A stretch of DNA of 20,453 nucleotides from DASYQV01 sp036005125 (GTDB lineage: Bacteria > Acidobacteriota > Vicinamibacteria > Vicinamibacterales > UBA2999). The notes under the pieces are model-generated. The model made no database searches, was not told the origin of the DNA, and saw only the letters and a program-made list of their open reading frames with translations. Made by a program: the position numbers and the translations under genes. Shown piece after piece: positions 15,591-20,453 of this stretch. The stretch's first letter is position 1. The number at the start of each line of letters is the position of its first letter. Where the stretch lies: the NCBI GenBank assembly GCA_036005125.1, contig DASYQV010000247.1, forward strand, positions 1 through 20,453, in the 5' to 3' direction.

Positions 15591-16366
15591 CAGATCCTCA
15601 CATCCAGATGACTCGTGTCCCTGGGCCGGTGGCGCAGCAGCTCCGATGTGAAATTGCGGACGTAGACCCGGAACACGGCGGTCTTTCCCATCGCGACGTA
15701 CCGCCGCGCGGATGTATGGAGAAAACAGTCGCGGTAGAGGCCCACCTTGCCCACCTTGAAGAGCCGGCGGCCCAGGTTCGTGTCCTCGCCGTGGAACTCA
15801 ATCGTCGTATCGAATCCCCCAATGCGATCGAGCGCCTCTCGGCGCACTGCGAAGTTGCCGCCGTAGAAGATGGTCCCGAGACGGAGCACGTGCTTCACGA
15901 GCAGCTGTGTCGCCGGCGCCAGCGTGATGTCATACGCCCGAATCAGCGTCCGTCCCCACCAGTCCCAATCGTAGAACCGGTACGGAGCCGATAGGGCAAT
16001 CAGCCGCGCGTCGCGACGAAAGTGGCGCTCCACTCGCGCGAGCCATGTCAGCGGCGCGCGACAATCCGCATCCAGGTACACCAGAACATCGCCCGACGTC
16101 GCGCGTCGCCCCGCTTCGCGAGCGAGCACGAGGCCCTTGCGCGCCTCGTCCACGACGCGCACATGCGGGATCTCGAGCGCCACCGCGCGCGTCTCATCGG
16201 TGCTCGCATTGTTGACAACCAGAAGTTCGTCGGGCGGACGCGTCTGCGCGAGAACGGAATGCAGACACGCGGCAACATACCGGGCTTCGTTGTGGGCGCA
16301 GACGATGACGCTGAGGCTCAGCGTCACTGTCCGCGCCACCGTCTGCCGTGGTATACCCACGTGCAT
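15590..16366 (-). CDS. Family 2 glycosyltransferase
   Basis: GT2 enzymes transfer a sugar from a nucleotide sugar to an acceptor such as a lipid or glycan. The 258-residue protein has the GT-A fold signatures: LSVIVCAHNEARYVAACLHS near residue 20, VNNASTDET, YLDADC with Asp99 and Asp101 as the metal-binding DXD, GGNFAVRREALDRIGGFD, and FHGEDTNLGRR with Glu194-Asp195 as the likely catalytic region. There is no long membrane segment, so it is probably cytoplasmic or peripheral. The ATG at 16366 is the first good start; about 13 residues precede the fold. It overlaps the PHP gene by one base and is divergent from glgC. Donor and acceptor cannot be told. Confidence 0.9.
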   Translation of the reverse strand: MHVGIPRQTVARTVTLSLSVIVCAHNEARYVAACLHSVLAQTRPPDELLVVNNASTDETRAVALEIPHVRVVDEARKGLVLAREAGRRATSGDVLVYLDADCRAPLTWLARVERHFRRDARLIALSAPYRFYDWDWWGRTLIRAYDITLAPATQLLVKHVLRLGTIFYGGNFAVRREALDRIGGFDTTIEFHGEDTNLGRRLFKVGKVGLYRDCFLHTSARRYVAMGKTAVFRVYVRNFTSELLRHRPRDTSHLDVRI

Positions 16367-16461
16367 GCAGCCACAGGATAGAGGGCTGGCGTGACGAATA
16401 CGGCTCGATCCCGCAACGGTTGTGTTACTTCGCTGCGGCGAAACCTTTGCAGCGTTCTCTC

Positions 16462-17733
16462 ATGGGCATGACAAACGACACGTTGGCGATCATCCTCGGA
16501 GGAGGCCAGGGGTCGCGTCTGTTTCCGCTCACCGCCACGCGGTCGAAGCCGGCGGTGCCGATTGGCGGGAAATACCGCCTGATCGACGTGCCCATCAGCG
16601 GCTGTCTCCACGCGGACATACGCCGCATCTACGTCCTGACGCAGTTCAATTCCGCCTCACTCAACCGACATATCGCGAACACCTATCAACTCGACATTTT
16701 CTCCGGTGGTTTCGTGGAGATCCTGGCCGCCGAGCAGACCCCGGACAACCCGCACTGGTACCAGGGCACGGCTGATGCGGTACGCCAGGCACAACGACAC
16801 TTCCTCACGCACGAGGCGAAGTACTACCTCATCCTCGCCGGCGACCATCTGTACAGAATGGACTACCGCGAGCTCATCAATGCGCACGCCAGCCAGGGAA
16901 CCGAGATCACCATCGCCGCGCAACCGGTCGATCTGGACACGGCGACGCAGATGGGCATCTTTCGCTTCGCCCACGACGGGCAGATCGTGGCGTTCGAGGA
17001 GAAGCCGAAAACGACGCGGCTCCACGAAATCGCGCGGAGCATTCCGCCCGGGGCGACGTTCACCGAACACAGCGACGCGCAGCCCTTCATGGCGTCGATG
17101 GGCGTATACGTCTTCTCGCGGGACGTGCTGCTCGAGATCCTGGCGCGCGAGCCCGGCGTGGACTTCGGCAGGGAGCTCATTCCGGCGGCGCTCGGGAAGT
17201 ACAAAGTAAACGCATACCTCTATCGCGGCTACTGGGCCGACGTCGGCACGGTCGAATCCTTCTACGAAGCCAACGTCATGCTCGTACGTCCTTCGCCTCC
17301 GTTCCGGTTCTGGGATCCGGCGCGGCCGATCTACACACACCTTCCCCATCTGCCGGGAACCCGCGTGACGGATTCGCATATCCGTGACGGCATCATTACG
17401 GAGGGGTGCTACCTCGACCGCTGTAGGGTGACCGAATCGGTCGTCGGCCTTCGGATGCATATCCATGCGGGCAGCCGGATCACCCGTTCCGTCCTGCTCG
17501 GCGCCGACTTCTACGACAACGCGCCGGCCTCGGACGGCCGGCCGGCCATGGGCATCGGGCGGGACGTCGTGCTCGATCGCGCCATCATCGACAAGAATGC
17601 CCGCATCGGCGACCGGGCGCGTCTGGTGAACGAAGCCAGGGTCGAGGAGGCCGACGGCGATGGGTACTACATCCGGGGGGGCATTATTGTCGTGCCCAAG
17701 GGCGGCGTGATTCCGCCCGGCACGGTCGTTTGA
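16462..17733 (+). CDS. glgC: Glucose-1-phosphate adenylyltransferase
   Basis: Makes ADP-glucose from ATP and glucose-1-phosphate, the committed step of bacterial glycogen synthesis. The 423-residue product has LAIILGGGQGSRLFPLTATR at the nucleotide site, SKPAVPIGGKYRLIDVPISG, WYQGTADAVRQAQ, LAGDHLYRMDY, VAFEEKPK and YWADVGTVESFYEAN. A C-terminal left-handed beta-helix follows, with hexapeptide-like repeats (DSHIRDGIITEGC, RITRSVLLGADF). Length is typical (about 420-430). ATGs at 16462 and 16468 are both possible; an in-frame ATG at 16348 would overlap the divergent gene and adds no family sequence. No glgA or glgB lies in the window. Allosteric control by sugar phosphates is usual for the family. 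Confidence 0.95.
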   Translation: MGMTNDTLAIILGGGQGSRLFPLTATRSKPAVPIGGKYRLIDVPISGCLHADIRRIYVLTQFNSASLNRHIANTYQLDIFSGGFVEILAAEQTPDNPHWYQGTADAVRQAQRHFLTHEAKYYLILAGDHLYRMDYRELINAHASQGTEITIAAQPVDLDTATQMGIFRFAHDGQIVAFEEKPKTTRLHEIARSIPPGATFTEHSDAQPFMASMGVYVFSRDVLLEILAREPGVDFGRELIPAALGKYKVNAYLYRGYWADVGTVESFYEANVMLVRPSPPFRFWDPARPIYTHLPHLPGTRVTDSHIRDGIITEGCYLDRCRVTESVVGLRMHIHAGSRITRSVLLGADFYDNAPASDGRPAMGIGRDVVLDRAIIDKNARIGDRARLVNEARVEEADGDGYYIRGGIIVVPKGGVIPPGTVV

Positions 17734-17842
17734 GGTTGACGCCTGTCGGACGACCACACCGCACCTGATGTGCTCGTCGGCCACTCACCTCAGGCACGTT
17801 TGACGCGGTGACCGTGAGATAATCGCGCCAGAGAAATATCGA

Positions 17843-18265
17843 ATGGACGAGATTGCCAGCCGGCGTGCGAACGACCGGACCCGGCCGTTGGTGCTGATCG
17901 TCGAGGACCAGTCCGATCTGCGCCAGTTGTACGCGCAGGAGCTGACCATCTCGGGCTTCGACGTGATCGAGGCCGCGAACGGTCTCGATGCGATTGCCCA
18001 TTCCTCGACGCAGTATCCCGATGTCATCCTCATGGACCTGAGCCTGCCGGTCCTCGACGGGTGGGAAGCCACGCGCCGGCTCAAGAACGACAGCCGGACG
18101 GCTCACATTCCCGTGGTGGCGCTGACGGCGCATGACGGGTCGGGCGAGCTGCAGCGGGCCACGAGGGCCGGCTGCGACTGGTTCGTTCCCAAACCCTGCC
18201 CGCCGAACGATCTGATCGAAGAGGTCCGGCGCGTGCTTGCCGGTTCCAGGCCTTACCCGACGTAA
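17843..18265 (+). CDS. Stand-alone response regulator receiver (CheY-like)
   Basis: A single receiver domain of 140 residues with no output domain. The acidic pair Glu21-Asp22 (VLIVEDQ), the phosphoacceptor Asp65 (VILMDLSLP), Thr95 (VALTAHD) and Lys117 (FVPKPCPP) are all present, so it should accept phosphate. An N-terminal tail of about 14 residues precedes the fold. No histidine kinase is in view. It precedes a second response regulator on the same strand by about 95 bp, so they may share a signalling path, such as a phosphorelay, but the gap also allows a separate promoter. Output would have to be by protein contact. Confidence 0.9.
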   Translation: MDEIASRRANDRTRPLVLIVEDQSDLRQLYAQELTISGFDVIEAANGLDAIAHSSTQYPDVILMDLSLPVLDGWEATRRLKNDSRTAHIPVVALTAHDGSGELQRATRAGCDWFVPKPCPPNDLIEEVRRVLAGSRPYPT

Positions 18266-18360
18266 CCCAGAATTAACAACTGCGTCACCAACCGGAAACC
18301 TGTCTTCGATAGCGTGATCCCGCCCTCACATCGGACCGGGGTCTCCAACACGTGTCTTTC

Positions 18361-19268
<908 letters not shown>

Positions 19269-19270
<2 letters not shown>

Positions 19271-19481
19271 AATTGGTTTCCGTCCAGCCACTCTCGCGGA
19301 GCATCGCGACCTCCAACGCGAAGGCCGCTCGCGCGCGCTCCACGCGATGCCAATCGTTGTAGAGGACGCTCTTGACTATCGTGCTGTCGTTCTCGGCCTG
19401 CACCTGCCAACCGGAGGTGCCAGTGTTGTGGATGGTGAATCGACGGGTGTGTGCGGCTTTACGAAGCTGACGTGCGTACAT
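19269..19481 (-). CDS. Small protein of unknown function
   Basis: A 70-residue product, basic at its start (MYARQLRKAAHTRRFTIHN), then a stretch with aromatic residues (GTSGWQVQAENDSTIVKSVL) and a helical end (YNDWHRVERARAAFALEVAM). No known domain is recognised. The phrase DWHRVERA with a final hydrophobic-acidic helix looks, from memory, like small hypothetical proteins common in this phylum, which is why I treat it as real. I chose ATG 19481, which has AAGGG a few bases upstream; the frame opens earlier with a GTG at 19538, but that would overlap the hairpin region. It is cytoplasmic by appearance, with no signal or membrane segment. It follows the lipid-kinase gene on the same strand. Confidence 0.6.
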
Positions 19482-19537
19482 GAGTGCCCTTATGTTTGAT
19501 CCCTTGGCATCCCGAGTGGTGTAAACATTCTGTAACA

Positions 19538-19576
19538 CTGCCCGTAAGCCTTTAGGGCTTAAGACTTAACGGGCAG
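19538..19576 (-). terminator. Hairpin at the end of the lipid-kinase gene
   Basis: CTGCCCGT at 19538-19545 pairs with ACGGGCAG at 19569-19576, and AAG/CTT extends the stem to 11 bp with one bulge. The loop holds a smaller hairpin (AAGCC/GGCTT). It covers the last codons and stop of the kinase gene and is followed by TGTTACAG, not a T-run. A terminator role is plausible but weakly supported. Confidence 0.4.
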
Positions 19577-20453
19577 GACCCGTACGCGGAGCGCGCAGGG
19601 TCGTGCGCGCGCGACGATTCTGGCACTCCCCACAAACGGTTCGCCATCAATGTGAAAGAGCACCTGGCGGGCCGAGGATATCTCCACCGATTCCGCGGTG
19701 CGGCTCGTCACGCCCCGCACTCGATCGACCGTTCCGGTGAACAACCGTGGGACCTGCAGCAGCGCCTCGACGACCGGACGTTCGCTCACGACAATCACAT
19801 CGAGGCATCCATCGTCCACGCGCGCGTGCGGGGCAATGCGCGCGTTGTTCCCGTACTGCCGGCCGTTGGCGATGGCGATGAGCAGTGCCCGCACGCGAAG
19901 CGTCTCGCCGCCGTCGAACGTGATCGTGTGCTCGTCGGCTTCGTAGGTGAAGAGCTCTCGCAGGGCGATTTCGAGGTAGCGACTGAAGCCGCGCCGGACC
20001 AGGCCGTCCTGCGCGAAACGGTGCGCGACGCGCGCGTCGAGCCCGATGCCGGCCAGGTTGAAAAACAGGTGGCCGTCGATCTCGCCGGCGTCGATGACGC
20101 GCTCCGCGCCACCGACGGCAACCTCCAGCGCCGCGATTGGATCGAGCGGGAGGCCGAGCTCGCGCGCCAGTCCGTTCCCGGATCCGCTCGGCATCATCCC
20201 GAGCGCGACATCGGTGAACGCCAGCTCCGACGCAACCTCGTTCATGGTGCCGTCGCCGCCCCACGCAACGACGAGCCGCCCGCCCCGGGCAACGGCCGAA
20301 CGCGCGAGGTCGCGCGCGTGTCCCGGCCGCTCGGTCACGAAGATCTGCGCGTCGATGCCCCGCTCGCCGGTCCACCGAGCCGCCATCTCCGCGCGCCGGC
20401 GGGCAATCTCAGGGCGGCCCCCGGTGCCCGAGATGGGATTGATGATAACGGTA
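19559..20453 (-). CDS. Diacylglycerol-kinase-like lipid kinase (YegS/BmrU type), N-terminus cut by window edge
   Basis: Enzymes of this family phosphorylate diacylglycerol or related lipids at the membrane. An internal ATG at 20386 could be mistaken for the start, but the frame continues to the window edge and reads TVIINPISGTGGRPEIARRR. That is the family's N-terminal NPxSG nucleotide-binding motif, so the gene begins beyond the window. Further motifs: VVAWGGDGTMNEVASEL (the GGDGT core), MMPSGSGNGLARELGLP, and FNLAGIGLDARVAHRF. The second domain carries ALLIAIANGRQYGNN, APHARVDDGCLDVIVV and a C-terminal FHIDGEPF. About 297 residues are in view, near the usual full length of about 300, so little is missing. 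The substrate may be diacylglycerol or another lipid; this cannot be settled from sequence. Confidence 0.92.
   Translation of the reverse strand, partial: TVIINPISGTGGRPEIARRRAEMAARWTGERGIDAQIFVTERPGHARDLARSAVARGGRLVVAWGGDGTMNEVASELAFTDVALGMMPSGSGNGLARELGLPLDPIAALEVAVGGAERVIDAGEIDGHLFFNLAGIGLDARVAHRFAQDGLVRRGFSRYLEIALRELFTYEADEHTITFDGGETLRVRALLIAIANGRQYGNNARIAPHARVDDGCLDVIVVSERPVVEALLQVPRLFTGTVDRVRGVTSRTAESVEISSARQVLFHIDGEPFVGSARIVARARPCALRVRVLPVKS

Noticed and set aside
16348..16461. Longer N-terminus for GlgC from ATG 16348
   Set aside because: The added 38 residues show no family sequence and would overlap the divergent glycosyltransferase start; the family begins at about 16468.
19559..20386. 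Lipid kinase as a complete gene starting at ATG 20386
   Set aside because: The frame continues to the edge and encodes the family's conserved NPISG motif upstream of that Met, so the true start lies outside the window.

Overview
The window is GC-rich and densely coded. It looks like part of a chromosome from Acidobacteriota or a close relative. The best taxonomic clue is the roughly 1125-residue outer-membrane receptor at 10643-14020, which has a carboxypeptidase-regulatory-like N-terminal domain followed by a TonB plug and a barrel ending in Phe. That architecture is greatly expanded in this phylum. Short dispersed palindromes and heptamer arrays between genes fit the same picture. The assignment is an inference; no rRNA or tRNA gene is visible.

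Left third (1-9078): a molybdenum/tungsten pterin module in two divergent arms. The minus arm reads a fused NuoE/NuoF-like NADH diaphorase, a NuoG-like formate dehydrogenase catalytic subunit coupled by TGATG, a hairpin-rich spacer of about 216 bp, then two different moeA genes that overlap by 8 nt; the second runs off the left edge. The plus arm reads a small MoaD/ThiS-like protein ending in Gly-Gly and, 6 nt later, an aldehyde:ferredoxin oxidoreductase (AOR) family protein. The arms are separated by only 67 bp. Together they encode a likely NAD-linked formate dehydrogenase, a likely tungsten aldehyde oxidoreductase, and factors that may complete their cofactors. The spacer before the first moeA has an arrangement of complementary segments that could form alternative hairpins beside the start codon.

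Middle (9079-14690): a non-coding stretch, a TauE/SafE-type membrane permease, a non-coding stretch with two REP-like palindromes and a possible gene remnant, the large TonB-dependent receptor with a downstream hairpin, and a divergent inorganic pyrophosphatase.

Right third (14690-20453): a palindrome and degenerate repeats, a translationally coupled GT2 glycosyltransferase and PHP-domain hydrolase on the minus strand, divergent glucose-1-phosphate adenylyltransferase (glgC), two response regulators without a kinase in view, a long inverted repeat made of heptamer arrays around a REP-like palindrome, a small protein of unknown function, and a diacylglycerol-kinase-like lipid kinase whose N-terminus is cut by the right edge.
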